In this document: in pieces, positions 24,662 through 34,759 of the stretch
Layout: each line of letters starts with the position of its first letter
Numbering within the stretch: the first letter of the stretch is position 1
Source: Chitinophagaceae bacterium
Lineage (GTDB): Bacteria; Bacteroidota; Bacteroidia; Chitinophagales; Chitinophagaceae
Length of the DNA stretch: 64,000 bases
Reading direction: 5' to 3'
Assembly (NCBI GenBank): GCA_016720775.1
Contig: JADKJX010000003.1
Location: 62,001-126,000 of the forward strand
Made by a program: the position numbers and the translations under genes
Notes under the pieces: model-generated
Told to the model about the DNA's origin: nothing
What the model saw: only the letters and a program-made list of their open reading frames with translations
Databases searched by the model: none

Positions 24662-27373
24662 CTACAGGTTTGATATAACAAACCAGTTTGAGCCATTTGA
24701 TTGGATCGCCGCACTTTCATACTGCAGTGTAAGTGTTCTTGTGGTAACCCCATCTATGGTCTCAGAAGCATTTCCATCAATTACCACGTTATTTGAAGCT
24801 CCTGATATTTTTTTGATCACATACACCCTTCCTGTACATCCTGCTGCTGCGGGTAAGTTAATGGTGATGGCGCCGGAAGTATTGTTGCATAGAATGGTAT
24901 AATCACTTGCCGTTGCAGTATACGTTGCAGTCTTCGTTGTAATTGAGTGTGCAGTTGAACCGGTAACATGCAGGGTTGATGTAGGGCTGTTGTTTCCTAT
25001 GCCTACATTTCCATTTCCGTCAATGCGCATTCTTTCATTGGTTGCCTGGGTGGTACCACCTGTCATAAACACCAGGGATTTTGAAGCTGATCCTGTGCCG
25101 ATCAATAAATTCTGGCCAACATTGTACAGGTAGCCATCGTTTGCGGTACCCATAACACCGCTTGTGTTACTGCCGCCATTAATACCCATATCAATAAAGT
25201 TAGTTGTTTCGCTTCCGTTGTTTGCAGTAGCCACCACATCAGAAGATGAGTTTGCGCCGGCTGAATTATTCTGAATATTCAATTGCAGGTAACTGTCGAT
25301 CGATCCTTTACCTACAATGGCGTTTACAGAAGAAGTTGTTCCTGCATCAACAACGAATTTTTCGGGATTGGTGGCATTAAAACTAGAAGTGCCGATACCA
25401 ACATTTCCTGCGTTAGTTACTCTCATTCTTTCGATATTATTAGTAATGACAGGAAGGTCATAATTTGATGTTGTACCTATTTTTTGTATAGAAGACACAC
25501 CGTTTCCTCCCTGCATCCAGGCTACCGTACCCATGTACGTACTGGCATCAACCCATGAAGGAGCCACCCCAGCACCATTTGATTGTAAAAAATAACCCGA
25601 TGTTCCGGCCGCATTGCCCGGCATAAATGCACCGCTCAGGCGAAGGTTACCACTTACATCAAGTTTTTGAGTAGGAGCATTTGTGCCGATCCCCATATTT
25701 CCACTGCCATCAATACGTACTCTTTCATTGGTTGCCTGGGAAGTGCCACCGGTCATAAATACCAGAGATTTTGCGGCTGTACCTGCAGCGATCAAAAAAT
25801 TCTGGCCCATGTTATACAGGTAAGAATCATTTGAGCCACCCATAACACCGCCACTATAGTTTCCGCCATTGATACCCATGTCAACATAGTTGGTTGTTTC
25901 ACTTCCGTTATTTGCTGTAGCCACTACATCAGATGAAGCACTGGTACCAGCTGAATTGTTTTGAATGTTCAGTTGCAGGTAGCTGTCAATAGATCCCTTG
26001 CCCACGATGGCATTTACGGAAGTAGTGGTGCCTGCATCTACCAGTAATTTTTCGGGGTTGGTTGCATTAAAGGTTGACGTACCAATGCCTACCTTACCTG
26101 CGTTATTTAATGTTACGCCCGGGCTCCAGGTAATGGCACCGCCCTGTGTATTTGTATTGCCATAGTACCAGAGAAATTTTCCGGATTCTTTAGCCAATAC
26201 AAAATTACCACCTGTGGTTGTGCCGCTTTTCCATGAAGCGCCGTCGAAATAAGCATCGAAAGGAATGTATTGAAAATCGTGCTGCCAGGGCATGAATTGC
26301 ATCAGGGGATAATTATCGGCAGAAGTGGTGAACTGCATATGTGGCCCGCTGGTTGATCCATCGGCACCTTCAATGGCAAACTTAGCCGAACCAATGCCTG
26401 CTTTGGGAATAGTGTTCGTGCCCAAACCCAGTTTACCATTGCCATCGATCCGCATTCTCTCATTGGTTGATTGGGTGGTACCACCTGTCATAAACACCAA
26501 AGATTTTGCAGCCGTGCCGGTTGCAATAAGCAAATTCTGCCCTATACTATATAAGTAGGCATCGTTGGCTGCACCCATTACACCACCGGTGTAGCTACCG
26601 CCGTTGATACCCATATCCACATAGTTGGTTGTTTCACTTCCGTTGTTCGCCGTTGCAACCACATCCGATGAAGCACTCGTTCCGGCAGAATTATTCTGAA
26701 TATTCAACTGCAGGTAACTATCAATAGATCCTTTCCCTACAATGGCATTTACCGAAGTGGTTGTACCTGCATCTACCAGTAATTTTTCGGGATAAGTAGC
26801 ATTAAAGGTTGATGTGCCTACACCGAGGTTACCGGTATTGGTGAGCCTCATCTTTTCGGTATTGTTTGTAATGAATGGCAGTGAATGGTTACTGATGGTA
26901 CCAATTGTTTTTTGTGAAGCCAGTGAATTACCATTCTGGGTCCAGTTAACACCAGAACCTCCGGGTAAGCTCTGCGCTGAAATATTCCAGTTGGCACCAT
27001 TGCTGATGAGCGTAATGGTTTCATTGGCCGAAGTCAATGTCCATGAACCTGCCCCGTCAATTGTTTGGGCCGAAGTAGTAGCAATTGTAACAACCGGTGT
27101 TGGGCCGGTGGTACTGGCATTCTTTATCATATAGGTTCTGCCATCACAACCTACAGCAGTAGGAAGAGTTAGTGTAGCGGCACTGCTGCCGGTAAATACC
27201 AGCAAATTATCGGTTGCAGAAGCAGACGTACTTGCCGTGAACGAACGGTAGTTGGTTGCCACAGATCCCCGCACATCCAATGTTGAATTGGGGGTAGTGG
27301 TACCAATACCAACCTGGGCAAACGAAATAAAGGCAAAAAATAAAGCCAGGATCGTAAAGATTAGTTTTTTCAT
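24662..27373 (-). CDS. 903-residue secreted protein with three ~125-residue repeats
   Basis: It begins with a signal peptide (MKKLIFTILALFFAFISFAQ) and the start VGIGTTTPNSTLDVRGS, typical of Bacteroidota surface or tail-fibre-like proteins. Three units at about residues 190-315, 435-560 and 665-789 share EKLLVDAGTTTSVNAIVGKG, VVATANNGSETTNYVDMGI and LVFMTGGTTQSTNERMRIDG with only scattered changes. A related N-terminal and C-terminal segment (TLTLPTAVGCDGRTYMIK / TINLPAAAGCTGRVYVIK) brackets the whole. The protein probably forms an extended surface structure; the function is unknown and I see no T9SS sorting domain. The next gene encodes a T9SS cargo. Confidence 0.8.
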   Translation of the reverse strand: MKKLIFTILALFFAFISFAQVGIGTTTPNSTLDVRGSVATNYRSFTASTSASATDNLLVFTGSSAATLTLPTAVGCDGRTYMIKNASTTGPTPVVTIATTSAQTIDGAGSWTLTSANETITLISNGANWNISAQSLPGGSGVNWTQNGNSLASQKTIGTISNHSLPFITNNTEKMRLTNTGNLGVGTSTFNATYPEKLLVDAGTTTSVNAIVGKGSIDSYLQLNIQNNSAGTSASSDVVATANNGSETTNYVDMGINGGSYTGGVMGAANDAYLYSIGQNLLIATGTAAKSLVFMTGGTTQSTNERMRIDGNGKLGLGTNTIPKAGIGSAKFAIEGADGSTSGPHMQFTTSADNYPLMQFMPWQHDFQYIPFDAYFDGASWKSGTTTGGNFVLAKESGKFLWYYGNTNTQGGAITWSPGVTLNNAGKVGIGTSTFNATNPEKLLVDAGTTTSVNAIVGKGSIDSYLQLNIQNNSAGTSASSDVVATANNGSETTNYVDMGINGGNYSGGVMGGSNDSYLYNMGQNFLIAAGTAAKSLVFMTGGTSQATNERVRIDGSGNMGIGTNAPTQKLDVSGNLRLSGAFMPGNAAGTSGYFLQSNGAGVAPSWVDASTYMGTVAWMQGGNGVSSIQKIGTTSNYDLPVITNNIERMRVTNAGNVGIGTSSFNATNPEKFVVDAGTTSSVNAIVGKGSIDSYLQLNIQNNSAGANSSSDVVATANNGSETTNFIDMGINGGSNTSGVMGTANDGYLYNVGQNLLIGTGSASKSLVFMTGGTTQATNERMRIDGNGNVGIGNNSPTSTLHVTGSTAHSITTKTATYTATASDYTILCNNTSGAITINLPAAAGCTGRVYVIKKISGASNNVVIDGNASETIDGVTTRTLTLQYESAAIQSNGSNWFVISNL
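25009..25381. repeat. intragenic repeat unit 1 (~375 bp)
   Basis: The copy nearest the 3' end of the repeat-protein gene, encoding residues about 665-789. It is closely similar to the units at 25694-26071 and 26429-26806. Confidence 0.85.
25694..26071. repeat. intragenic repeat unit 2 (~375 bp)
   Basis: The middle copy in the repeat-protein gene, encoding residues about 435-560. The changes visible by eye are scattered and many are silent. Confidence 0.85.
26429..26806. repeat. intragenic repeat unit 3 (~375 bp)
   Basis: The copy nearest the 5' end of the repeat-protein gene, encoding residues about 190-315. Confidence 0.85.
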
Positions 27374-27453
27374 AAACAGGATTTAAAAATTGAGTTATTC
27401 ATAGTTATTGTTAGTACCTGCAATACGGGTTGCCGGTTGTAAAATTTATTTTA

Positions 27454-28062
27454 TCACCATTCAGCATTTATACCAATGATGTAATTTTTCCTTCCACCCA
27501 ATGGGTTAAATACATAAACCGGTATGGTTATTTTATTTATCACCACGCCAAGCATCAGCCCGTATTCAGGAACAAGTGCCGCTTTGTTCATTTTTGTGAA
27601 CTGGGTGCTCACACCGGCATAAAACCATTTTACCGGCTGGTATCCCAGCTCCGACCAGTTGAAAAAGAAATCATTCAGGCGGTCGTCTTTATTTATAGTG
27701 TACTGCGTTTGGGCAGAGAAGAATATTTTTTTATACTCCATCTCCACATTCATGGCCAGCGATCCCCCGGAATATTCTCCAAAAACAAAACCTGCCATCG
27801 GAGTAACTTCATAAGTAATCGTGCCTTTTTTGCTGAAACTCTTGCCCACATATACCGACGCTGTTTTTTGTGCTTCATAGTTGTACCGCATCTCTGTATA
27901 AAAACCTTTTTTGCCTTTGTGATGAACAACCGGCATCCATACATATTCTTCCCCGGAACTGAGCATGCTGTAATTCTCGATCCCGGTTTTAGACTGTGCC
28001 GAAAGGTCAGGCTGCATCATAATGCTCCATGTGATAATTAATAAGCTCTTCTTCACTTTCAA
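27454..28062 (-). CDS. exported beta-barrel-like protein, unknown function
   Basis: A 202-residue protein with a signal peptide (residues 1-22, ending SAQ). It has a beta-rich, aromatic body (FYTEMRYNYEAQKTASVYVG, ITYEVTPMAGFVFGEYSGGS, FFSAQTQYTI) ending in a strand IIGINAEW. It looks like a small outer-membrane barrel. I recognise no named family. Its start overlaps the end of the next upstream gene by 56 bases, which suggests translational coupling. Confidence 0.7.
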   Translation of the reverse strand: MKVKKSLLIITWSIMMQPDLSAQSKTGIENYSMLSSGEEYVWMPVVHHKGKKGFYTEMRYNYEAQKTASVYVGKSFSKKGTITYEVTPMAGFVFGEYSGGSLAMNVEMEYKKIFFSAQTQYTINKDDRLNDFFFNWSELGYQPVKWFYAGVSTQFTKMNKAALVPEYGLMLGVVINKITIPVYVFNPLGGRKNYIIGINAEW

Positions 28063-28597
28063 CGATGTTTACTTTTGCATGCTGCATTTTATTAAACAGC
28101 AGTATTTCTTTTAAAAAAGGATTCCAGTAAAATATCAGCCGCTCAATTGGCTTCCAGAGAATAACCCAGCTGAATACATCAATGGCATTGCTGAACATGG
28201 AATGAATACGGTGATCCTGCCCGAACACAAGCGGTAAAACCCCCTGGCAAAACATAACAATGGAAATGCTTATCAGCAGCAGGATATAATTCTTTCTTTT
28301 AAATTTTCTGAATTCCATTTCCTTCAGCGTCTTCTGTATCTGGAAATGCCGACGGATGGTTCGAATAAGCGGATCTATCATGAAACGCATATTGCCCGAG
28401 TCGCAGCAAAACACTTTAAAGTCAATGGTGGTATGCCTGCCGGCGCCTACAATGGAATTGTTGAGATACTCCTGGAAGTCGTGCCCTAACTGGCGCCTGT
28501 CGAGCCTGGCCGGATCATGCGGATTAAAATAAGCATCAATGCTGTTGGCATCGATCTTCAGGTAGATGCTGATCTTACGGGCAGCGGTTTTACGCAT
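28007..28597 (-). CDS. cytoplasmic/membrane protein, unknown function
   Basis: A 196-residue protein: a soluble N-terminal half beginning RKTAARKISIYLKIDANSID, then two hydrophobic segments (about 108-128 and 135-150) and a C-terminal charged tail. The family is not recognised. It overlaps the downstream barrel gene by 56 bases in another frame, so the two are probably expressed together. The divergent kinase gene begins 268 bases away; the gap (28598-28864) has a -7-like box TAAATTTG at 28794-28801 and three TAAGAAT motifs. Confidence 0.65.
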   Translation of the reverse strand: MRKTAARKISIYLKIDANSIDAYFNPHDPARLDRRQLGHDFQEYLNNSIVGAGRHTTIDFKVFCCDSGNMRFMIDPLIRTIRRHFQIQKTLKEMEFRKFKRKNYILLLISISIVMFCQGVLPLVFGQDHRIHSMFSNAIDVFSWVILWKPIERLIFYWNPFLKEILLFNKMQHAKVNIVESEEELINYHMEHYDAA

Positions 28598-28864
28598 GAC
28601 AGGCGTTTTGGATATTGTTAGGATAATTGTTTAATCTATAATCAAACGGGAATAAAATAATAATAGTGTCGGAGAGGGCATAGTAAGAATCTTAGTTTTT
28701 ATGTAGAAAAACCACGACTCTGGTAAGAATTATACTAACTTTAATTTGTATAACATTTTATAAGAATTCGGGGTCTGGTTGTTTCCGGATGGTTAAATTT
28801 GCAACCCTGAGAACGATCACCAACTTCATTTAAAATCCAGGTATTCTGAAGTCCTAATCAAACA

Positions 28865-31800
28865 ATGTCAGCTAAACAATCTTATCGATACCAGGCAAGT
28901 TCCACAGGGAGTTCATTTACTCTTTTAAACAAACCTGTTATACTGGGAGCAGTTTTCTTTCTTATCCTGGCTTCTTTGTTTTCGGTTTTAATATACCAAC
29001 GCTATCTTATTTTAAAAGAGTCGCAAAAAAAAGAAGCCTATGATGTTGCAAATGAAGCAACTGATAAATTGCAGCAATCGCTTGCTTACAGCCTCTCGGC
29101 TACCAAGATCCTTTCCTTCTTTATAGATCATAATGGTAAGGTCAATAACTTTGATTCCGTAGCTACCCAGATATTTTCATCGGGCAGCGAAATTGATGCG
29201 TTGCAACTGGTACCTGGGGGAGTGATCCGCTATGTATATCCCCTGAAAGGAAATGAAAAAGTTATCGGGTATGATATTTTAAAAGACTCCACCCGGAATA
29301 AAGAAGCATACAAAGCCATTGAAAAAAAGGAACTGTATTTTGCCGGGCCCTTTGAATTAAGGCAGGGGGGCATTGGTGTAGTAGGACGGTTACCCATTTT
29401 CCGGAATAATAAATTCTGGGGCTTTTCGGCCGTAGTGATAAAAATGCCCACCCTGTTAAATGCAGCCGGCATAAATACTACCGGCGAAAACGGTTACTAC
29501 TTTCAGCTTTCAAAAATAAACCCGGATACTAAAAAAGAAGAATTCTTCATTCAGCACGATAGGAATATTTCGGAAGGCCAGTCTGTTTCTGTTAATGTAC
29601 CCAATGGGGAATGGAAACTTACCGTGACCAGGGAAACATCCATAAAAGACCTGCGGGATATCTTCTTATTCATTCTTTTTGGCTCGCTGTTTTCCATTTT
29701 AGGCGGATTATTCATTTACCATGTGGCCGGGCGTCCTAAAAAATTAGACGAGCTTGTTCGGGTGCGTACCCGGCAACTGAAAGAAAGTGAAGAAAAGTTT
29801 TCAAAAGCCTTTCACTCAAACCTGCTGGGACTTGCTATTTATGATCCCGAATGGCGGATCGTTGATGTAAATGAGCCTTATGCTTTTCTACTGGAGGCTG
29901 GCAGGGATATGCTGATCGGCAGAACCTCTGAAGAAGCCGGGCTGATAAGTAAAATTGACCCTGAAAAAAGAGAATCCGTAAGTAAAGAAATTGAACAGTT
30001 GCTGGATAGAGACGGGTACATCGAAAATTATGAAGCATCCATTGAAACCAGGGAAGGAGAACAACTTACGGTTTTGCTGTCGATAGAAAAAATGGAACTG
30101 AATAACCAGAAATGCTGGCTTACATCTGCCATTGATATTACCGCAAATAAAAAGGCTGAGCTATTAATGAAGGAAAGTGAGGAAAAATACCGCAACCTGG
30201 TAGGACAGGCCAGTGATGGTATTGTTATAACCGACCTGGATGGTTATATTATTGAAGTGAATAGCAGCATTTGCCAGATGTGTGATTGTGCAGAAGAAGA
30301 AATGCTGGGGCAACACCTGCATAAATTTTTGCCCGACAATGATATTGATGCAAACCCACTTCGTATCAATGAACTGATGCAGGGGAAAGCGTTGTTGTAT
30401 GAAAGGAAACTGCTTAAAAAGGATGGAACGGAGCTGGATATTGAAGTGAATTCAAAAATGGCCAGTTCACATACACTGATCGGTTTTATCCGGGATATTT
30501 CGGAACGTAAGAAAAATGAAAAGGAACTGCAATACCAGTCGAGGTTGCTGGAAGGCGTATCAGATGCCATCACGTCACTGGATATGAACCGGTGCATCGT
30601 AAGCTGGAATAAAGCCTGCGAAGAGCTGTATGGTTTTACAACAGAAGAAGTGGCCGGGAAACGGATCCCCGAACTGGTGACCTTTGAATTCCCGGGCAGC
30701 AGCAACGAGGAAGTGTTTAAAAAGGTTTTCAGTGAAGGGCACTGGCGGGGCGAATTCAATTTCATTCATCCTAAAACAAAAGTAAAGACCTACTTACTCA
30801 GCGGCATAAGCTTGCTGAAAACGAAAGAAGGAGATACGATCGGATTCATCATTACCAGCAGGGATATATCCGACCGGAAAAAAGCAGCGGAAGAGATCAT
30901 TATATCCAACGAACGGTTTGAGATCATCGCCCAGGCAACCAATGATGCGGTATGGGATCATGATTTCAATACGAATGAAACATGGGGAAATAAAAAACTG
31001 TACAGTTTATATGGGTTTGATTCTTCTGAAAAGATAAATTTCGAGATGTTCCTGGAACGAATACACCCTGATCAGCGGCTTGTTATTGTGGGCCGGCTTA
31101 ATAAAGCCATAGAAAAAACGGAAAATTTCATTACTGAAGAATTTCATTTCAGAATGCCTGATGGGGCGTACCGCACTTTTTACGACCGGGCATACATCAA
31201 GTATGATGATGCCGGGAAACCCCTGCGTATCCTGGGCGCCATGCAGGATATCACCGAAAGGGAAATGATCAAATCGCAGAGCATAAGGGAAAAAGAACTT
31301 TCTGATTCCATCATCAACAGCCTGCCCGGTATATTTTACCTGTATGATAAGGATGGCAATTTTTTAAGATGGAATAAGAATTTTGAAACAGTAACCGGTT
31401 ATACAGAAGAAGAGGTGAGCCAGATGAATGCGCTGGATTTCTTTGAAGAAAAATTTCAACCGTTGATGAAGGAAAAAGTTGCCAGTGTGTTCAAAAGCGG
31501 GGAAGACAATGTTGAGGCAGAACTGCTGCTAAAGAACAGGGAAGTGATCCCTTATTACTTTACCGGCCTGGCAATAGCCTATGAAGGACGAACATGCCTG
31601 TTGGGTGTAGGCTTTGATATTTCAGAAAGAGAGATGGCAGCAAAAGCTCTTCGGGAAAGCGAAGAAAAATACCGTACTATTATTGAACAGGCGTCTGACG
31701 GGATATTTATTGCGGGAGCAGACACTATTTTTATAGATGTAAATGGAGCCGGATGCCGGATGCTCGGTTATACAAAAGAAGAACTTTGTACGATCGGGTT

Positions 31801-33451
31801 CAGATCGTTGATACCGGCAGAAGAACTGGAAACTCACCCGATCAGGATGGCAGAGCTGGAAGATGGTGGTACGGTGATCAATGAACGCAGGGTGTTACGA
31901 AAAGATGGTTCTATAATCGAAATTGAAATAAGCGCTAAAAGGCTTTTTGATGGGCGTTTTCAATCCATCGTACGTGATATTACAGAACGCAAACAGGCTG
32001 AAAAAGCATTGTTTGACAGCCAGGAACTTTACAGGGCCCTGGTAGAAAATGCGCCTGAGGCATTGGTTGTATTTGATGTGGAAGAACAAAAGTTTGTGAG
32101 TGTAAGCAACAGTGCAACCCGGTTATTCAAAATGACCGAAGCAGAACTTTTAAAAACGAGCCCGGTTGCAATCAGTCCCGAATACCAAGCTGATGGCAGA
32201 CTGTCATCTGAAGTGGCGGAAGAAAATATCCGGAAAGCCATTGAGGGGGAAAAACCGGTTTTTGAGTGGATACATAAGGATAAAGAAGGTAATAATATAC
32301 CCTGTGAGGTATGGCTTGTAAAACTGCCTTCAGAAAATAAAGTATTGATACGGGGAAGTATTGTTGATATAACAGAACGAAAGAAAACAGAAGAAAAGAT
32401 ATACCAGTCGGAACAAAAATACCGGCTGCTGTTTTACAACAATCCATTACCCATGTGGATGGTTACCATGCCTGACCTCAGGATCATTGATGTAAATGAT
32501 GCTGCAATAAAACAATACGGTTATTCAAGAGAGGAGTTTCTGCAACTCAGCACAACTGATCTTCGCCCGGCAGAAAACGTTGAAAATTTCCTGAAAGAAG
32601 TAGATAAGATGGAGCCGGGCGTGATCAATATACGGGCATGGCGCCATAAAAAGAAAGACGGAACCATTATCAATGTAGAAACATACAGTCACCAGATCAT
32701 GTATGAGGGCCGTATGGTTTGGCTGGGTTTGCCACACGATGTAACCGAGCAATACAAGGCAAAAGAACTTTTACAAAAATCGTATGAAGATATCCGGCTG
32801 CTTGCTTCCAACCTGCAAAGCATACGGGAAGATGAACGTACTAATATTGCCCGGGAAATTCACGATGAGCTGGGCCAGCAACTTACGGGCCTGAAGATGG
32901 ATATGCACTGGCTTACCCGGAAAATAAAAAGCACGGATGAAGAGGTGAACAAGAAAATGAAAGACAGCATTGAGCTGGTCAACTCCACCATCGCTACTGT
33001 TCGAAAAATTGCCACCGACCTGCGGCCAAGCATTTTGGATGATCTTGGACTGCTGGCTGCACTGGAATGGCAGAGTGAAGAATTTGAAAGGCGCTCCGGT
33101 ACCAAAGTGGTGTTTACCAATAAGGCGGGTGATATATCGGTAATGCCCAAGCCCGCTACCGCCCTGTTCCGCATATACCAGGAAGTGCTTACCAATGTGG
33201 CCCGGCATGCAAATGCCAGTAAGGTGGATGCCATACTTGACAGCGATGATAAAAGGTTGTACTTTAGTATCAGCGACAACGGCGTTGGTTTTAATGTGAA
33301 TGCCACAAAAGATAAAAAAACACTGGGCCTCCTGGGTATTAAAGAACGCAGCCTGCTCATTGGTGGAACCTATGAAATAAAAAGTACCCCGGGCCAGGGA
33401 GCTGAAATAATGATCTCAATTCCACTGGAATTTGTAAAAGCGGCAGGCTAA
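28865..33451 (+). CDS. multi-PAS sensor histidine kinase with CHASE-like input
   Basis: 1528 residues. Two membrane helices (about 22-43 and 264-288) bracket an extracytoplasmic CHASE-type domain (IDALQLVPGGVIRYVYPLKGNE, EGIGVVGRLPIF-like QGGIGVVGRLPIF). About eight PAS/PAC modules follow, most ending in a D-I-[ST]-E-R-like PAC signature (for example RDISERKKNEKEL, GSIVDITERKKTEEK). PAS 2 and PAS 6 are close duplicates (QASDGIVITD / QASDGIFIAG). The C-terminus is a HisKA_3 dimerisation domain with the phospho-acceptor His in AREIHDELGQQLTG (about residue 1330) and a HATPase domain with DNGVGFNV (about 1472). It signals to the NarL-type regulator 10 bases downstream. The ligand is unknown. Confidence 0.92.
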   Translation: MSAKQSYRYQASSTGSSFTLLNKPVILGAVFFLILASLFSVLIYQRYLILKESQKKEAYDVANEATDKLQQSLAYSLSATKILSFFIDHNGKVNNFDSVATQIFSSGSEIDALQLVPGGVIRYVYPLKGNEKVIGYDILKDSTRNKEAYKAIEKKELYFAGPFELRQGGIGVVGRLPIFRNNKFWGFSAVVIKMPTLLNAAGINTTGENGYYFQLSKINPDTKKEEFFIQHDRNISEGQSVSVNVPNGEWKLTVTRETSIKDLRDIFLFILFGSLFSILGGLFIYHVAGRPKKLDELVRVRTRQLKESEEKFSKAFHSNLLGLAIYDPEWRIVDVNEPYAFLLEAGRDMLIGRTSEEAGLISKIDPEKRESVSKEIEQLLDRDGYIENYEASIETREGEQLTVLLSIEKMELNNQKCWLTSAIDITANKKAELLMKESEEKYRNLVGQASDGIVITDLDGYIIEVNSSICQMCDCAEEEMLGQHLHKFLPDNDIDANPLRINELMQGKALLYERKLLKKDGTELDIEVNSKMASSHTLIGFIRDISERKKNEKELQYQSRLLEGVSDAITSLDMNRCIVSWNKACEELYGFTTEEVAGKRIPELVTFEFPGSSNEEVFKKVFSEGHWRGEFNFIHPKTKVKTYLLSGISLLKTKEGDTIGFIITSRDISDRKKAAEEIIISNERFEIIAQATNDAVWDHDFNTNETWGNKKLYSLYGFDSSEKINFEMFLERIHPDQRLVIVGRLNKAIEKTENFITEEFHFRMPDGAYRTFYDRAYIKYDDAGKPLRILGAMQDITEREMIKSQSIREKELSDSIINSLPGIFYLYDKDGNFLRWNKNFETVTGYTEEEVSQMNALDFFEEKFQPLMKEKVASVFKSGEDNVEAELLLKNREVIPYYFTGLAIAYEGRTCLLGVGFDISEREMAAKALRESEEKYRTIIEQASDGIFIAGADTIFIDVNGAGCRMLGYTKEELCTIGFRSLIPAEELETHPIRMAELEDGGTVINERRVLRKDGSIIEIEISAKRLFDGRFQSIVRDITERKQAEKALFDSQELYRALVENAPEALVVFDVEEQKFVSVSNSATRLFKMTEAELLKTSPVAISPEYQADGRLSSEVAEENIRKAIEGEKPVFEWIHKDKEGNNIPCEVWLVKLPSENKVLIRGSIVDITERKKTEEKIYQSEQKYRLLFYNNPLPMWMVTMPDLRIIDVNDAAIKQYGYSREEFLQLSTTDLRPAENVENFLKEVDKMEPGVINIRAWRHKKKDGTIINVETYSHQIMYEGRMVWLGLPHDVTEQYKAKELLQKSYEDIRLLASNLQSIREDERTNIAREIHDELGQQLTGLKMDMHWLTRKIKSTDEEVNKKMKDSIELVNSTIATVRKIATDLRPSILDDLGLLAALEWQSEEFERRSGTKVVFTNKAGDISVMPKPATALFRIYQEVLTNVARHANASKVDAILDSDDKRLYFSISDNGVGFNVNATKDKKTLGLLGIKERSLLIGGTYEIKSTPGQGAEIMISIPLEFVKAAG

Positions 33452-33460
33452 AACTTATTT

Positions 33461-34090
33461 ATGTTGCGAATATTAATAGCAGATGATCATACCATTGTAC
33501 GTAAGGGGCTCAAGCAGATATTGCTTGAAGAATTTTCCAATGCAGTGATTGATGAAGTACCCGATGCGGAAGAGCTCATTAAAAAAGTGATGGCGCAGAA
33601 ATGGGATGTGGTGGTAAGTGATCTTTCCATGCCGGGCCGCAGCGGACTGGATGCGTTGCAGCAGATAAAATCAAGTTACCCCGACCTGCCGGTACTTATA
33701 TTAAGCATTCATCCCGAAGAACAATATGCATTGCGTGCTTTAAAATCAGGTGCTGCCGGCTACCTGAGTAAAGACACGGCACCCGATGAACTGGTGAAAG
33801 CCGTTAAGAAAGTATTGCTGGGTAAAAAATACATTTCACAAGCCATTGCCGAAAAACTCGCCGACTCATTTTCTTCTGCCTCCACCCGGCAGCCACATGA
33901 AACACTCAGCGACCGGGAGTTTGATGTGATGAAACTCCTGGCCAATGGAAAATCCGTATCGGATATTGCCGACATGCTTTCATTAAGCGTTACCACCGTA
34001 AGTACCTACCGTGCCCGGGTAATGACAAAGATGAACCTGAAATCCAACTCCGACCTCACGAAGTATGCAATCGAGAATAAGCTGATCTGA
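33461..34090 (+). CDS. NarL/LuxR-type response regulator
   Basis: A 209-residue protein: receiver domain (1-120, acidic pocket IADDH, phospho-acceptor Asp in VVVSDLSMPGRSG, about residue 54, and Lys in YLSKDTAPDE) and a LuxR helix-turn-helix (LSDREFDVMKLLANGKSVSDIADMLSLSVTTVSTYRARVMTK, split by eye into its two helices). It is the cognate regulator of the HisKA_3 kinase, 10 bases behind it. Confidence 0.93.
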   Translation: MLRILIADDHTIVRKGLKQILLEEFSNAVIDEVPDAEELIKKVMAQKWDVVVSDLSMPGRSGLDALQQIKSSYPDLPVLILSIHPEEQYALRALKSGAAGYLSKDTAPDELVKAVKKVLLGKKYISQAIAEKLADSFSSASTRQPHETLSDREFDVMKLLANGKSVSDIADMLSLSVTTVSTYRARVMTKMNLKSNSDLTKYAIENKLI

Positions 34091-34204
34091 TCCTGCTTTT
34101 ATCGCTGTTCTACATGTGCGTAGTATTTACTCTACATTAGCAACAGCGGCATAACTACATTAAGCCCCTGCCAATTCCATAACTTGCTGCAGCTTTTTAA
34201 AAGT

Positions 34205-34582
34205 ATGCCTAAGCCTGAAACAAAAGAAAAATCATTATTAATAGTTGATGATTCAATATTAATAATTGAGCGGCTTAGCGGCATGCTGAAAGAGGTGAAA
34301 GCAGTTCACAACCTGTTTACGGCAGACAGCTATAATGCGGCGGTGAAGATAATAACCGAAAAAAAACCGGCGATCGTGTTGCTTGATATTCAGTTGCCGG
34401 GAAAGAACGGGCTGGAGTTATTGAAATTCATTGTGAAAGAATATCCTGGGATAAAAGTGATCATGATAAGCAACCAGGTGAGTGAATACTACCAGCGTTT
34501 GTGTAAGAAGATGGGGGCAGTGGGATTCATTGATAAGTCGAAGGACTTTGACCAGATCCCGAAGATGGTAGGCGATTTATAA
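34205..34582 (+). CDS. single-domain response regulator
   Basis: 125 residues from the ATG at 34205 (MPKPETKEKSLLIVDDSILI); a TTG at 34184 is in frame but less likely. It is only a receiver domain: LIVDDS acidic pair, phospho-acceptor Asp in IVLLDIQLPGKNGLELL, and a Thr/Ser-Lys end in GFIDKSKDF. There is no output domain, so it may act as a phosphate sink or CheY-like partner of the kinase system just upstream (inference). Confidence 0.85.
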   Translation: MPKPETKEKSLLIVDDSILIIERLSGMLKEVKAVHNLFTADSYNAAVKIITEKKPAIVLLDIQLPGKNGLELLKFIVKEYPGIKVIMISNQVSEYYQRLCKKMGAVGFIDKSKDFDQIPKMVGDL

Positions 34583-34710
34583 AAAGCTGATAAAAATATT
34601 GATACTATGATTAACCCTCGATGTATTAATGGCCTTATAACTTAATGAAAAATCAACCTTACTGTTTTATCCAGGTTCCATGAATGCATTTCAACAGGCA
34701 TGAGTAAACT

Positions 34711-34754
34711 AACCGGGGATTTTGATCAATAGCCAACAATCAAAATCCCCGGTT
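34711..34754. terminator. strong hairpin between convergent genes
   Basis: The 16-base arms AACCGGGGATTTTGAT (34711-34726) and ATCAAAATCCCCGGTT (34739-34754) pair perfectly around a 12-base loop. They lie between the receiver gene (ends 34582) and the acyl-CoA ligase gene (ends 34760). Poly-T is weak on both sides, so a terminator or mRNA-protecting 3' hairpin is likely. Confidence 0.7.
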
Positions 34755-34759
34755 TACAT

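Noticed and set aside
24662..27373. Phage tail fibre and prophage
   Set aside because: The repeats recall tail-fibre proteins, but no phage structural, lysis or integrase gene is nearby and the neighbours are secretion cargo genes.
27454..28597. Toxin-antitoxin pair from two overlapping small genes
   Set aside because: One is an exported barrel-like protein and the other a membrane protein of about 200 residues; neither resembles a toxin or antitoxin.
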